DNA of 64,000 nucleotides from contig JASISA010000025.1 in assembly GCA_031771865.1 (NCBI GenBank), forward strand, positions 372,001 to 436,000. The letters run 5' to 3'. The DNA comes from Nothophaeocryptopus gaeumannii. Its lineage: Eukaryota; Ascomycota; Dothideomycetes; Mycosphaerellales; Mycosphaerellaceae. Of the stretch, positions 42,732 through 53,348 are shown one piece after another. The notes beneath the pieces are model-generated. The model saw only the letters and a program-made list of their open reading frames with translations, ran no database searches and was not told where the DNA came from. Made by a program: the position numbers and the translations under genes. Positions within the stretch are counted from its first letter, which is position 1. The number at the start of each line of letters is the position of its first letter.

Positions 42732-43450
42732 GTTACTGGAAGGCGATAGAGAGAAGGGGATGGAAGTGTACGTGCTTGACATGTGATAGGGATAGGACTG
42801 GCTTTAAGGATAGATAAAAGCCGTATCCTGATCTCTATACTTACATGGCGTTCACTAGCATTCCATCAGCGCGCTATCGGCAGCAATGATTTCCGTGCGG
42901 CTAGTAATACTCAGTAACATCTATCTCGGGACCAATTGATGGCGTGTCGTTAAGATCGCAAGTAGTCAGCCAGGGATGTTCGGTCCGTGGGCTTTGAGGC
43001 TCCCAGGCATCAACGCCAAGGCCATGCCAAGACTCATCTCATTGTGCTGCTATGTTGGACTGGTCTTCTTGGAGTTCATCGTCCAGTTCTCACGTCTCTC
43101 CTCACCGATTCAGAGCCGCGTGATGCATCATGTCGAGATTGATGACGGCAGGGAGCCTGACTGAAGTCGCGGGGCAGGCGCGTTTGACCCCTTGACAGCA
43201 GAGTCGTCGGATTCGACGTCGTCGGCCAACAGGACAGGGACCATGAACATCATCCACCTGAGCGCTAACATCTGCCGACATCTCTGCTGTGCAGCATGGT
43301 TTGAACATTGCATGACCGTGTATTGGCCGAGGTCACCCTCATCCGATTTTAGTCAATGTTCCTTCTCGCCTGCTCGGACGAACACACCTGACAGGGCCGG
43401 ATGGATGCAATTTAGAGTCCTAACCGGTTGACTTAAGAGCAGCGCAGTGG
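42732..43450. other. Intergenic, 719 bp
   Basis: Between the SDR and the P450 locus. Only short chance frames. No repeat recognised. Confidence 0.45.
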
Positions 43451-45198
43451 ATGAAACAACAAGACTCTGAGAGCACTCTCGAAACCGTCACCTGCACCAA
43501 CCCTCGACGTCTCGGCAATATGGCATCTCAAGGCGTGGCCATCAATAGCATCACCCTGGCGGCAGCAGCTGGAGTTGCAAGCCATGTCTTCTATTTCCGC
43601 ATCGGCGAGCATCATATGCGACCAATCCACTATCTCCAGGCGTTCTCTGCATCTTGCATTGCTGCTGCTGTCTACCTGGTCAGTTTTACCGGAGCGACCA
43701 GGTCGGATGCCACACTCACAGTCTCCGTACTCGCCGCGAGCTGGCTCGCTGGTGTCTTCACCAGTCTGCTCGCATATCGACTCTTTTTCCACCCTTTGAG
43801 AAACTTTCCGGGACCATGGCAAGCTCGCATCGGCAGTCTCTGGCTCAGCTCCAAGCTTGGAAATTTGGATGCCTACTACGTGATGACAGACCTTCACAGG
43901 AAATATGGGAAATACGTCAGAGTTGGCCCTGGAATGCTTTCCATCACGGATCCACAGATCATGCAGTCGGCGTATGGTTCCAATGCCAGAGCCGAGAAGG
44001 GCGAATGGTATGATGCAAGTGAGCCTCATCACTCAATGCATACCACCAGAGACAAAGCTCTTCATGACCGCAGACGCCGTGTGTGGGCTCCTGCTTTCAG
44101 CGACAAAGCGCTTCGAGAGTACGAGTCGACTGTCCAGGTATTCAACGCCAAGATAGTAGCTCGGATTGGCGAGCTGAAAGGCCAGACAGTTAATATAACG
44201 ACTTGGTTCAATCTATATTCGTTCGATGTCATGGGTCGGCTCGCATTCGGTAAAGAGTACCACATGGTCGACAGCGGGAGGCGTCACTGGGCCTTGGATC
44301 TTCTATCAGAAGGGATGGAGCTGGGTGGATTGAAGATGCCCATCTGGATATTTTGAGCGTTGCTAGCGATACCAGTGGGTGCCGCAGGATACCACAAGTT
44401 TCTCAAGTTCTGTGCCGGTGAGCTGAAGTGGAGAGTAGAAAACGATAGCAAGGCAGGCTCAAAGGATATCACCGTATGGCTTTTGAAGGCGTACGCGGGT
44501 GAGCTACACCCGGAAGCTGACCCGATGTTGCAAGGAGACGCGAGGTTGATAATAGTGGCTGGGTCCGATACTACGTCCGCTACTTTGACCTACCTCTTCT
44601 ACCACTTGGCACAAGATCCCAGCCAGGTAAGGAAGCTTCGCCAAGAGCTACGGCCCCTTACAAATGGCGATTGGAGCGACAAAGACATTCAACATGCTGA
44701 ACACCTGAACGGAGTGATTAATGAAGCGCTGAGATTACACCCTCCTGTGCCGTCCGGCTTATACAGAAAGACGTTGCCAGGAGGCATGCAGGTCGGCGAT
44801 AAGTTCATAACGGGAGGCATACAGTTTTTCACTCCACAGTATCCCATGGGGCGAGATGAGGATATCTACACCAAGGCCGACTCTTTCGTTCCAGAGAGGT
44901 GGTATTCGAGGCCGGATATGATCAAGCATCCAGATGCTTTCGCTCCGTTCTCGATGGGTCCTTTCAACTGCATTGGTCGGAATCGTAAGCGTTTCCATCC
45001 TACTTTTACTTTGAGATTGCTGACTTTGCTCCAGTTGCTCGCATGGAGCTGCGAACGCTCACCACACAACTGCTTCTGAACTACGATGTTTCTTTCGCAC
45101 CTGGCGAAGACGGTAGTCGTCTACTGACGAAGACCAAAGACCACTTCACCTTGACGCTGGGTCAACTAGATCTGGTCTTTACTGAGGCTTCGAGTTGA
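43451..45198 (+). pseudogene. Cytochrome P450 with one in-frame stop codon
   Basis: Two-exon structure, 43451-44984 and 45035-45198 (50-bp GT-AG intron), 566 codons in one frame. The N-terminus has several membrane segments (VAINSITLAAAAGVASHVFY and two more), as in the fungal multi-TM P450s. P450 marks: FFHPLRNFPGPW, the I-helix IVAGSDTTSATLTY, EALRLHPPVPSGLYR (ExxR is EALR), PERW, the haem loop FSMGPFNCIG with Cys507, and NLARMELRTLTTQLL after the intron. A single TGA at 44354-44356 (codon 302) interrupts the frame between MPIWIF and ALLAIPVGAAGYHKFL, in an otherwise intact gene. A 63-bp GT-AG segment (gtggattg to ccgcag) could remove it without changing frame, but would delete residues normally present. 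Most likely a recent nonsense allele; an assembly error is possible. Confidence 0.75.
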
Positions 45199-45848
45199 AG
45201 TAATAGTCTCGACGACCGGGAGTGTTTGGCAAGCTGTCGAAATAATGTCACAGATTCGGAGAGAACAGAGACATGTTGCCCTAAATCGCCACCCATGTTC
45301 GAATAAACCTTGCTGGCGCGATGAGCGGGTCTGCGCAATGGACAACAATTGACCTGGCGATGCGACAAAAGCTAGCGGCGGTCTGAACCGTGCCATTCGG
45401 TAAGCATAGCGTCTTTGCCGTGTTTGCCGTGCAATGAGCTCGGATACGGATCATGAACATGCGCCGGAGTACACGAGGAAGCTGCATGTCCTTTAGGTGA
45501 CTTTGCAATCCTTACACCTCTTTGCCGTGTCGCGTAGCTCGTTCGCCAATCAATACATCGGGTGACATGTTGCAAACGACTCGAATTGATTGATTGCCGA
45601 GCCGATCATACCGAACAGCTACCCCAGATTTGGCCGATCCCGAGGTCTTGAATGCGTCTACGCTCTCTTTCGACATCACTGTTCTTCTTTCTTCAATCAC
45701 CTCCTATTACTTTGCGCGCATCTCTGCCCAAGAACAAGCTGCAGCGTACAGTCCTGGGTCCAAATTGAGGATCAAACATTGCGAACGTTTGGACATCCCG
45801 CTCTCGTTCAAGAAAAGGAATCCAAACCCTCGCTTACACGTCCCCAAT
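45199..45848. promoter_or_regulatory. Upstream region of the acyl-CoA dehydrogenase gene, 650 bp
   Basis: The dehydrogenase frame stays open upstream to about 45594 but contains no ATG before 45849, which fixes the start choice. No gene or repeat recognised. Confidence 0.45.
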
Positions 45849-47287
45849 ATGTTCAAAGAAAACCACCTCCTCAAAGTCCCCTTCTCCGAACCCTCCTGGC
45901 TCGTCGGCCTCCCATCCCCCATCTTCAAAGAAACCCACATCCGTTTCCAAAAAGCATGTCGCGCCTGGTTCGAAGAACATTTCCTCCCGCACTGCATGGA
46001 CTGGGAAAATTCCGGCGATCTTCCTAAAGACCTCTTCGCCAAATTCAATCAGTACAATATGCTCTTACCCAATTTACCGTCTCCACTTCCGGTCGAGTGG
46101 TTACATAAACTCGGGATTAAGGACATTCTGGGTACGCAGGTGGAGGAGTGGGATTTTATTCATACGGGGATATGGGTTGATGAGATTCATCGGAGTGGAC
46201 TTGCGGGGCCTAGTAGTGGATTGACGGCGGGGTTTGCGTATGCCATATCACCTATCATCAAATATGGCAGCAAGCAATTGCAAGAAAGATTCCTACCCGA
46301 ATTCTTGACGGGGAAGAAGAGGACGTGTATTGCGATCACCGAACCAAGTGCGGGAAGTGATGTGGCGAATGTTGAAACGACGGCAGAGAAGACGAAGGAC
46401 GGGAAGTATTATGTTATTAATGGGACGAAGAAATGGTAAGCACGTCTTACCTGCATAGATTGTGGTTGATGGGCTGACGAAGCGACAGGATCACCAACGC
46501 CATATGGTCGGATTACACGACTATGGCCGTCCGAACAGGTGGCAAAGGCCCAGGAGGACTGAGTCTGTTGGTCGTCCCGCTCAAAGTCGACGGCGTCGAA
46601 ATGCGTCGACTAAGCGTGACAGGCTCCAAAACCGGCGGCACAACCTTCATCGAACTCGAAGACGTCAAGGTGCCCGTGGAGAACCTGATTGGAGACGAAG
46701 GCCGCGGAATGTTCTACATAATGAACAACTTCAACCATGAACGCCTCCTCATCGCACTAGGCGTCACACGACAAGCACGCGTAGCGCTTTCCTCAGCGAT
46801 GGCGTATGTAATGAAGAGGGAGGCATTCGGGAAGGCTCTGGTCGAGCAGCCTGTTGTGAGGAATCGACTGGCGAAGGCGGGGGCGGAGCTGGAGACACTG
46901 CAGTCGTGGTTGAACGAGTTTCTGTATCAGATGAATCATTTGCCGAAGAGTGAGGCAGATCAGAGGCTGGGTGGCTTGACTGCGCTGGCTAAGGCGAAGG
47001 CGGGGATGGTGTTCAATGAGGCGGCGCAGACGGCGGTTTTGTTGCATGGGTGAGTTCAAACTGGGTTCCAAGAAGACTTGATCTTGTACTGATTCGCTTG
47101 CAGTGGAAACGGCTTTACTCAGACCGGCCAAGGAGAGCTTGTTGAGAAGATCTATCGGGATGTCTTCAGTGCGAGGATACCAGGTGGTTCGGAGGATGTC
47201 ATGTTGGATTTGGCGGTACGGCAACTAGTGAAGAACTTCCAGAAGGCGACGAAGCAGCTTGAGAAGGAGGGACAGGCGAAGTTGTAG
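45849..47287 (+). CDS. Acyl-CoA dehydrogenase family flavoprotein
   Basis: Exons 45849-46435, 46489-47049 and 47104-47287 with GT-AG introns of 53 and 54 bp; 443 residues. The start is the only in-frame ATG before the domain (MFKENHLLKVPF). Signatures: CIAITEPSAGSDVANVETTA (FAD/substrate loop), YYVINGTKKWITNAIWSDY across intron 1, GGLSLLVVPL, NFNHERLLIALGVTRQAR, and after intron 2 GGNGFTQTGQGELVEKIYRDV with IPGGSEDVMLDLAVRQ. This is the fungal medium/long-chain type that introduces a double bond into an acyl-CoA in beta-oxidation. No SKL-type signal is seen (it ends GQAKL), so the compartment is uncertain. The neighbouring P450 and the CoA ligase 15 kb away are other lipid/acid-metabolism genes, but there is no evident cluster. 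Confidence 0.9.
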
Positions 47288-47849
47288 ATAGCAAGCTGTG
47301 TAACATGGAGATCAAGCCAAGTATCCTGTGACAGCATCACTTTCACATGCCTCTAATGGTGCAGCGAGTGAAGTCTGGAGTCGTGGCCGAAATGTGAGCA
47401 ACCTGAATCTTTCGCGATTCTATGCACGGTCCACAAGTTTAGGGTTCGGCGAGTCAACCGAGCCGCAGCGCGACAAGACGAACAGGGCTTCCTATTCTTT
47501 GTTGCAACAACACCACAACCACCAGCTACATCTCTCCGCCGACCTTCCACCCGCCGTCATCTCCTCCACCGTGTGCGCCTCGAGCACGAGTTGACGCCAT
47601 ACTGCCTTGTACTATAGCCGCCGCCGCCGACGCGCCGCCACCTCGCAGCGACCGAGACGAAGTTGTGAAGCGCGCCTTTGCGCTGCGCGTGCCTCACCAC
47701 CAGAGACAGCAGCAAACGCAGCGGCGGCGCAAACACCGTCCAAGGCGAGCACTTGACCAAGTGACGGAAGCGCATACGACGGTGGGGCTGGTGCGGCAAG
47801 TGCAGGCGCGATAGATGCACGTTCAGCAGAGGAGAGGGGACTAGTAGCA
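47288..47849. promoter_or_regulatory. Upstream region of RPB2, 562 bp
   Basis: Contains GC-rich GCC/CGC trinucleotide stretches near 47615-47720 before the RPB2 start. No gene supported. Confidence 0.45.
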
Positions 47850-50800
47850 ATGTCGTACGCCAACGGAGATGCCATGATGGCCATGGCCGACGAGGAGGAA
47901 GAAGTAGGTGTTGATGAGAACGCCATCACCGCGGAGGACTGCTGGTCGGTCATCACCTCCTTCTTCAACTCTAAGGGCCTGGTTTCGCAGCAACTCGACT
48001 CCTTTGACGAGTTCGCTAGCACCACCATGCAGGAGATCGTGGACGAGACGCCCGCCATCGTTATCGACCAAAATGTCTCCCCAGAGGATGATGGCACGAA
48101 CCAGCCCATAGTCAAGCGGCGCTATATCCTCGAGCTGGGCGTGTTGACCATCTCACAAGCAGCCATGACGGAAGGCGACGGCAGCACTCGCGCCATGTAC
48201 CCGCACGAAGCTCGATTACGAAATCTGACCTACTCCTCGCCCATGTTTCTGAATCTCACGAAGAAAACGCAAATCGCGCGGGAGAGGTCAATAGGCGGCC
48301 AGTTGGTGGATGGTGTTTGGGAAGACTCTGCAGGCTGGGATGGCGCCAGCACCGAATTGTTCTGGGATGAAGACCCAGAGAGCCCTCCAGAGACCAAAGA
48401 GCAAGTCTTCGTGGGCAAGCTCCCTATCATGTTGAAGTCCAAGATTTGCGCACTACGAAATCGACCCGAGGCAGAACTCTACGCCATGCAGGAGTGTCCG
48501 TTCGATCAGGGTGGATACTTCATCATTAACGGCAGTGAGAAGGTCCTCATCGCACAGGAGCGAAGTGCGGCCAACATCGTGCAAGTCTTCAAGAAGAAAG
48601 GCACAAACACGCCCGTAGTCGCAGAGCTCCGAAGCGCCATCGAAAAGGGAACGCGACTGATCAGCTCGATGCAAGTCAAGTTGCTCAATCAGTCGTCCAC
48701 GTCCTCAATAGCGGGTCAGACAATTAAGGTGTCTGTACCATACATCAAAGCCGACATTCCCATTGGTATTGTCTTCCGAGCTCTTGGAGTTGTTTCCGAC
48801 GAAGATATCTTGAACCACATCGTTGACAAGCAGGATACACAAATGCTGGAAATGCTGAAGCCGTGCTTGGAAGAGGCTTTCGTCATTCAGGACCGCGACG
48901 TAGCGCTCGACTACATTGGGAGACGAGGTAACCAGCAAGGTACCAAGGACCGCCGAGTTCGATACGCGCGTGAAATCATGCAGAAGGAATTCCTCCCGCA
49001 TATTTCACAGGACGAGGGAAGTGAAACGCGGAAGGCTTTCTTCTTGGGCTACATGGTGAACCGTCTACTACAATGCGCTCTTGGGCGTGTAGAAGAGGAC
49101 GACCGTGACCACTTCGGCAAGAAGCGACTGGATTTGGCAGGGCCGCTCATGGCGCAAGTTTTCCGACTCAAGTTCCAACAGCTGGTCAAAGACATGAAGG
49201 GATACCTTCACAGATGCGTTGAACAAGGCCGAGAGTTCAACATTACGCTGGCAGTCAAGACGAACATTATCACTTCTGGGCTGCGGTATTGTCTTGCCAC
49301 TGGAAATTGGGGTGACCAGAAAAAGGCTTCTTCTTCGAAGGCAGGTGTCAGTCAAGTGCTGAATCGTTACACATACGCATCGACACTGAGCCATTTACGG
49401 AGAACCAACACACCTATTGGACGAGATGGCAAGATTGCGAAGCCGAGACAACTGCACAACACTCACTGGGGTCTCGTGTGCCCTGCAGAGACTCCCGAAG
49501 GTCAAGCTTGCGGTCTGGTGAAGAATCTCTCGCTGATGTGCTACGTCACTGTCGGCACGCCCGGATTCCCGTTGATCGATTTCATGCGTCAACGTGGCAT
49601 GGATCTCCTCGAAGAGTACGATCCAGTCATGAACCCAAGAGCGACCAAAGTCTTCTTGAACGGTACTTGGGTCGGTGTTCACCGCAATGCTGGTCATCTT
49701 ACCGATACTCTCCGCACGCTGCGGAGAAAGGGTCTGCTCAGTTTCGAAGTGACTATCATTCGCGACGTACGTGAGCGCGAAATCCGAGTCTTCACGGACG
49801 CTGGCCGTGTCTGCAGGCCGTTATTCGTTGTCGACAACACTCCTGGCTCTGAAAACCGCGGCAGCCTTGTGCTCAATCGGGACCACATTCAGAAGCTCAG
49901 CGATGATGTCGAGATCATCAAAGAGCTTGAGGGTGTCAGTGAAGAGGAGAGAGAAAAACAGACCTTTGGTTGGAAGGGTCTTGTAGACGCGGGAGTCGTC
50001 GAATACCTTGATGCCGAGGAAGAAGAGACTGCCATGATCATCATGACACCAGACGACCTTGAGGAGCACAAGAACATGCGGGCAGGTCTTCCTTGGGAAC
50101 AGGCTAAGGACGACCCTCACCGTCGCATCAAGCCGCCTCCCAACGCCAACGTCCGAACATGGACCCATTGCGAGATCCACCCTGCCATGATTCTGGGTAT
50201 CTGCGCCAGTATCATTCCCTTCCCAGATCACAACCAGTCTCCTCGAAACACCTACCAGTCTGCGATGGGAAAGCAAGCTATGGGTGTAACGCTCACCAAC
50301 TACAACGTCCGTATGGATACCATGGCGAATGTCCTGTACTATCCACAAAAACCACTTGCCACAACGAGAAGCATGGAGTTCCTGCGCTTCAGAGAACTGC
50401 CTGCTGGGCAGAACGCTATCGTCGCGATTGCTTGCTACTCTGGATACAACCAGGAGGACTCCGTCATCATGAACCAGAGTAGTATTGACCGAGGTCTGTT
50501 CCGATCGCTTTTCTTCCGCGCATACATGGATCAAGAGAAGCGTGTTGGAATGAGTGTTGTTGAACAGTTCGAGAAGCCAACGAGAGCGGACACCATGAGA
50601 ATGAAGCACGGTACATACGACAAGTTGGATGACGATGGTATCGTCAGTCCCGGGTCTCGTGTGTCTGGTGAAGATATCATCATTGGCAAGACAGCACCGA
50701 TGCCGCCGGATGCGGAAGAATTGGGACAGCGCACCAAGCTACACGTCAAACGTGATGTTAGCACGCCGCTTCGGTCTACTGAGAACGGCCTTGTCGATCA

Positions 50801-51629
50801 AGTGCTCCTGACCACCAACACAGAAGGCCTGCGCTTCGTGAAGGTGCGGACGAGAGTCACAAAGGTACCTCAGATTGGTGACAAGTTTGCGTCTCGGCAC
50901 GGACAGAAGGGTACGATTGGTATCACTTACCGCCAAGAGGATATGCCATTCTCGGCTGATGGGCTGACACCGGACATCATCATCAACCCCCACGCCATTC
51001 CTTCGCGAATGACTATTGCTCACTTGATCGAGTGTCTGCTATCCAAGGTCGGTTCGCTGCAAGGGCAAGAGGGAGATGCCACTCCCTTTACAGATGTCAC
51101 CGTCTCGGACATTTCTGAGATCTTGGTGCAACGCGGTTTCCAGCAGCGCGGTTTCGAGGTCATGTACAACGGTCACACCGGCAAGAAGCTGAATGCGCAA
51201 GTCTTCCTAGGACCAACTTACTACCAGCGTCTGCGCCACATGGTCGACGACAAGATTCACGCCCGTGCGCGTGGTCCTCTACAGATCCTGACGCGCCAAC
51301 CTGTGGAAGGTCGTGCTCGTGACGGTGGTTTGCGATTCGGAGAGATGGAGCGCGATTGTATGATTGCCCACGGCGCTTCCGCCTTCCTGAAGGAGCGTCT
51401 ACTCGACGTCTCAGACGCCTTCCGTGTACACATCTGCGAGATCTGTGGTCTGATGACACCCATCGCATCGATCAAGAAGCAGCAGTTTGAGTGCCGTCCG
51501 TGCAAGAACAAGACGAAGATTGCGCAGGTCATTATTCCGTATGCTGCTAAGCTTCTGTTCCAGGAGCTGGCGGCTATGAATGTGGCCACGAGGATGTTTA
51601 CTGATCGTAGCGGGATCAGCATTCGGTAG
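47850..51629 (+). CDS. RPB2: RNA polymerase II second-largest subunit
   Basis: Intronless 1259-residue frame, normal for the family. Contains the protrusion, lobe, fork, hybrid-binding and wall regions. Clear blocks are ECPFDQGGYFIINGSEKVLI, NTHWGLVCPAETPEGQACGL (fork), ICASIIPFPDHNQSPRNTYQ, GYNQEDSVIMNQSSIDRGLF (with the catalytic-centre acidic pair ED), KFASRHGQKGTIGITY (hybrid binding), and GGLRFGEMERDCMIAHGA. The C-terminal clamp has a zinc site with two CxxC pairs (CEIC and CRPC). This core subunit helps form the active centre for mRNA synthesis. The start MSYANGDAMM is the first ATG in a cloud of acidic residues usual for fungal Rpb2. It is a widely used phylogenetic marker, so this gene would identify the organism. 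Confidence 0.98.
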   Translation: MSYANGDAMMAMADEEEEVGVDENAITAEDCWSVITSFFNSKGLVSQQLDSFDEFASTTMQEIVDETPAIVIDQNVSPEDDGTNQPIVKRRYILELGVLTISQAAMTEGDGSTRAMYPHEARLRNLTYSSPMFLNLTKKTQIARERSIGGQLVDGVWEDSAGWDGASTELFWDEDPESPPETKEQVFVGKLPIMLKSKICALRNRPEAELYAMQECPFDQGGYFIINGSEKVLIAQERSAANIVQVFKKKGTNTPVVAELRSAIEKGTRLISSMQVKLLNQSSTSSIAGQTIKVSVPYIKADIPIGIVFRALGVVSDEDILNHIVDKQDTQMLEMLKPCLEEAFVIQDRDVALDYIGRRGNQQGTKDRRVRYAREIMQKEFLPHISQDEGSETRKAFFLGYMVNRLLQCALGRVEEDDRDHFGKKRLDLAGPLMAQVFRLKFQQLVKDMKGYLHRCVEQGREFNITLAVKTNIITSGLRYCLATGNWGDQKKASSSKAGVSQVLNRYTYASTLSHLRRTNTPIGRDGKIAKPRQLHNTHWGLVCPAETPEGQACGLVKNLSLMCYVTVGTPGFPLIDFMRQRGMDLLEEYDPVMNPRATKVFLNGTWVGVHRNAGHLTDTLRTLRRKGLLSFEVTIIRDVREREIRVFTDAGRVCRPLFVVDNTPGSENRGSLVLNRDHIQKLSDDVEIIKELEGVSEEEREKQTFGWKGLVDAGVVEYLDAEEEETAMIIMTPDDLEEHKNMRAGLPWEQAKDDPHRRIKPPPNANVRTWTHCEIHPAMILGICASIIPFPDHNQSPRNTYQSAMGKQAMGVTLTNYNVRMDTMANVLYYPQKPLATTRSMEFLRFRELPAGQNAIVAIACYSGYNQEDSVIMNQSSIDRGLFRSLFFRAYMDQEKRVGMSVVEQFEKPTRADTMRMKHGTYDKLDDDGIVSPGSRVSGEDIIIGKTAPMPPDAEELGQRTKLHVKRDVSTPLRSTENGLVDQVLLTTNTEGLRFVKVRTRVTKVPQIGDKFASRHGQKGTIGITYRQEDMPFSADGLTPDIIINPHAIPSRMTIAHLIECLLSKVGSLQGQEGDATPFTDVTVSDISEILVQRGFQQRGFEVMYNGHTGKKLNAQVFLGPTYYQRLRHMVDDKIHARARGPLQILTRQPVEGRARDGGLRFGEMERDCMIAHGASAFLKERLLDVSDAFRVHICEICGLMTPIASIKKQQFECRPCKNKTKIAQVIIPYAAKLLFQELAAMNVATRMFTDRSGISIR

Positions 51630-52435
51630 AGCTCGATTGATGATGCTTGTACGACACGAAACAACCTCGAGAGAGAAGACAGAGAGGATACGGTGATGCG
51701 GCAGTAGTTGGCGCGCTCGACGCTTCGGCGAGGGACGAAGGGACGTTCACCGCAGGCATCAAAGGGATTGGACTTCTAACTCAAGAGGGAAGCTGGGAGC
51801 GTTTTGGTCTGATTAAATCAGAAAAGCACCTCATCCATGTCCACAAAAGAAGCATGGCAAAAGTAGGTATGTAATATTTCAACGTCTCAGGCCGATAGAT
51901 TGATCCTGTAGCACTCGAAGCAAGCATGAATTGATGCACCACTGGTTTCCCTCTGCAACCCCTTCGGAAGCTGGAGAAACTTTCCTCCACACAGTCAGGT
52001 GAAGTCACTATGCATCTCGTCGTACCCGGAGAGACGCATCACCCACAGGATCACGCGCGAGCACTGCATGGTAGTCCACGATACCTTTGTGGCTCCGGAT
52101 GTAATGCTCGCTTGATGATTCGGCATTTCGGTGTTTCCACTTGCTCCCAAGAAGAGGAGTAAGTGGTAAGCTCGGTGGAGAAGACCCGATTGGGAATAGG
52201 TATACAACGAGCTCTGGACGGCTTACTTCAAGGCTGTTTTGAAGCGATCCTTCTGACCTGTGTTCGAGGGAATACTACTACTTGCGGAGCTTTTGTTTTG
52301 GTTTCGGCCTTGACGTTGGGTCCGAGCCGGTGTTGTCCCTATTCACCTGGCTTGCAACGTCTTCTTGATAAAAACACTTTCGCATGGTCAATGACTGTGG
52401 AGAGACTATCAAACAGAAGACACGGAAATTTGAAA
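51630..52435. other. Intergenic, 806 bp
   Basis: 3' flank of RPB2 and 5' flank of the next gene. No supported gene. The frame of the next gene is open back to 52163, with an extra in-frame ATG at 52391. Confidence 0.45.
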
Positions 52436-53290
52436 ATGGAGCTCAATGAAGAAGAAAGTCGATTCCTCGCTCTACCGCAAGAGCTGCGAGATTTGATCTA
52501 TTCATACGCTCTCGTTGATGACCTCCCTTGGCCTAAGAGCTTCAAAGAATACTCCGACTCTCCTCAGCAACAACAACCAACAACAGAACCCACAATCTGG
52601 TCCATCGACGCCGAGCAACGACCTTTTCAAACCCTTCTCCCAGAAACATCTCCTCGACCAGCTTGGCTCAACTTACTACAGTCCTGCAAAACGACCAATC
52701 GAGATATTACATCCCTTCTGAGCGCGACATCTTCACCAACAAACTCGCTTCCCGATTCAGCGACTATCGATCTCCAAATGACCTCCTCAACAGCAACAGC
52801 AGTCTTGACTTCTCTTCCTTCCCACCCGTCAAACACCTCAAATCTGAACATCAACATTCGTCTCTGCCATCTCTGGGACGCTTCCATCACCTCCGGAACT
52901 CCGAGCGCGGATAATAAAATCATCCGGACTCTATACAACGTCCTCAAGGCGTATACTTCGAATGGTCCGCATCTTTCCCGCGAGACGCCTCTCTCATGTC
53001 AGTTGTCGCTCGAGACTGTGACTTTGAAGGTTGGGCCGGCATTCTCCCCCGAAGAAGCACAATATTTCTTCGGTAATCCCGCGCAGCAATTGGCGACGGT
53101 TTGTGGGGTGCTTATGATATGGTTGGGACGGTTTGTGAGGAATGGTGTGCTGGTGGGAAAGGTAGGGAGGATTCGGTGGGAGTGTGATTATCTTGAGGAA
53201 AGTGGTGCAAAAGCGATGGAGTGGGTTGTTAGTAGGGATGTTTGGGATGAGAGAGAGATTATGATGATGGAGGGGTTGGGGTATAGATGA
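52436..53290 (+). CDS. F-box-like (LPxELRxxIY-type) protein
   Basis: 284 residues from the ATG at 52436; an in-frame ATG at 52391 would add 15 residues. The opening block is FLALPQELRDLIYSYALVDD, then a Gln/Thr/Pro-rich loop and LNLLQSCKTTNRDITSLL. The central part is Ser/Thr-rich, and the C-terminal half has LNINIRLCHLW, a strand-rich segment and WLGRFVRNGVLVGKVGRIRW. It fits the expanded dothideomycete F-box/2EXR-like group. No specific function is known. The frame is intact and no introns are needed. Confidence 0.65.
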   Translation: MELNEEESRFLALPQELRDLIYSYALVDDLPWPKSFKEYSDSPQQQQPTTEPTIWSIDAEQRPFQTLLPETSPRPAWLNLLQSCKTTNRDITSLLSATSSPTNSLPDSATIDLQMTSSTATAVLTSLPSHPSNTSNLNINIRLCHLWDASITSGTPSADNKIIRTLYNVLKAYTSNGPHLSRETPLSCQLSLETVTLKVGPAFSPEEAQYFFGNPAQQLATVCGVLMIWLGRFVRNGVLVGKVGRIRWECDYLEESGAKAMEWVVSRDVWDEREIMMMEGLGYR

Positions 53291-53348
53291 GGAGAGAAGA
53301 GGACGTTTTGTTTGCATATAGGATGGATGGGAGCTGAGGGGGAGGGGA

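Noticed and set aside
30426..47287. A large secondary-metabolism gene cluster
   Set aside because: There is no PKS, NRPS or terpene synthase and no pathway regulator, and housekeeping genes such as MCR1 are interspersed.
49821..50609. 262-codon minus-strand frame opposite RPB2
   Set aside because: Antisense shadow of RPB2.
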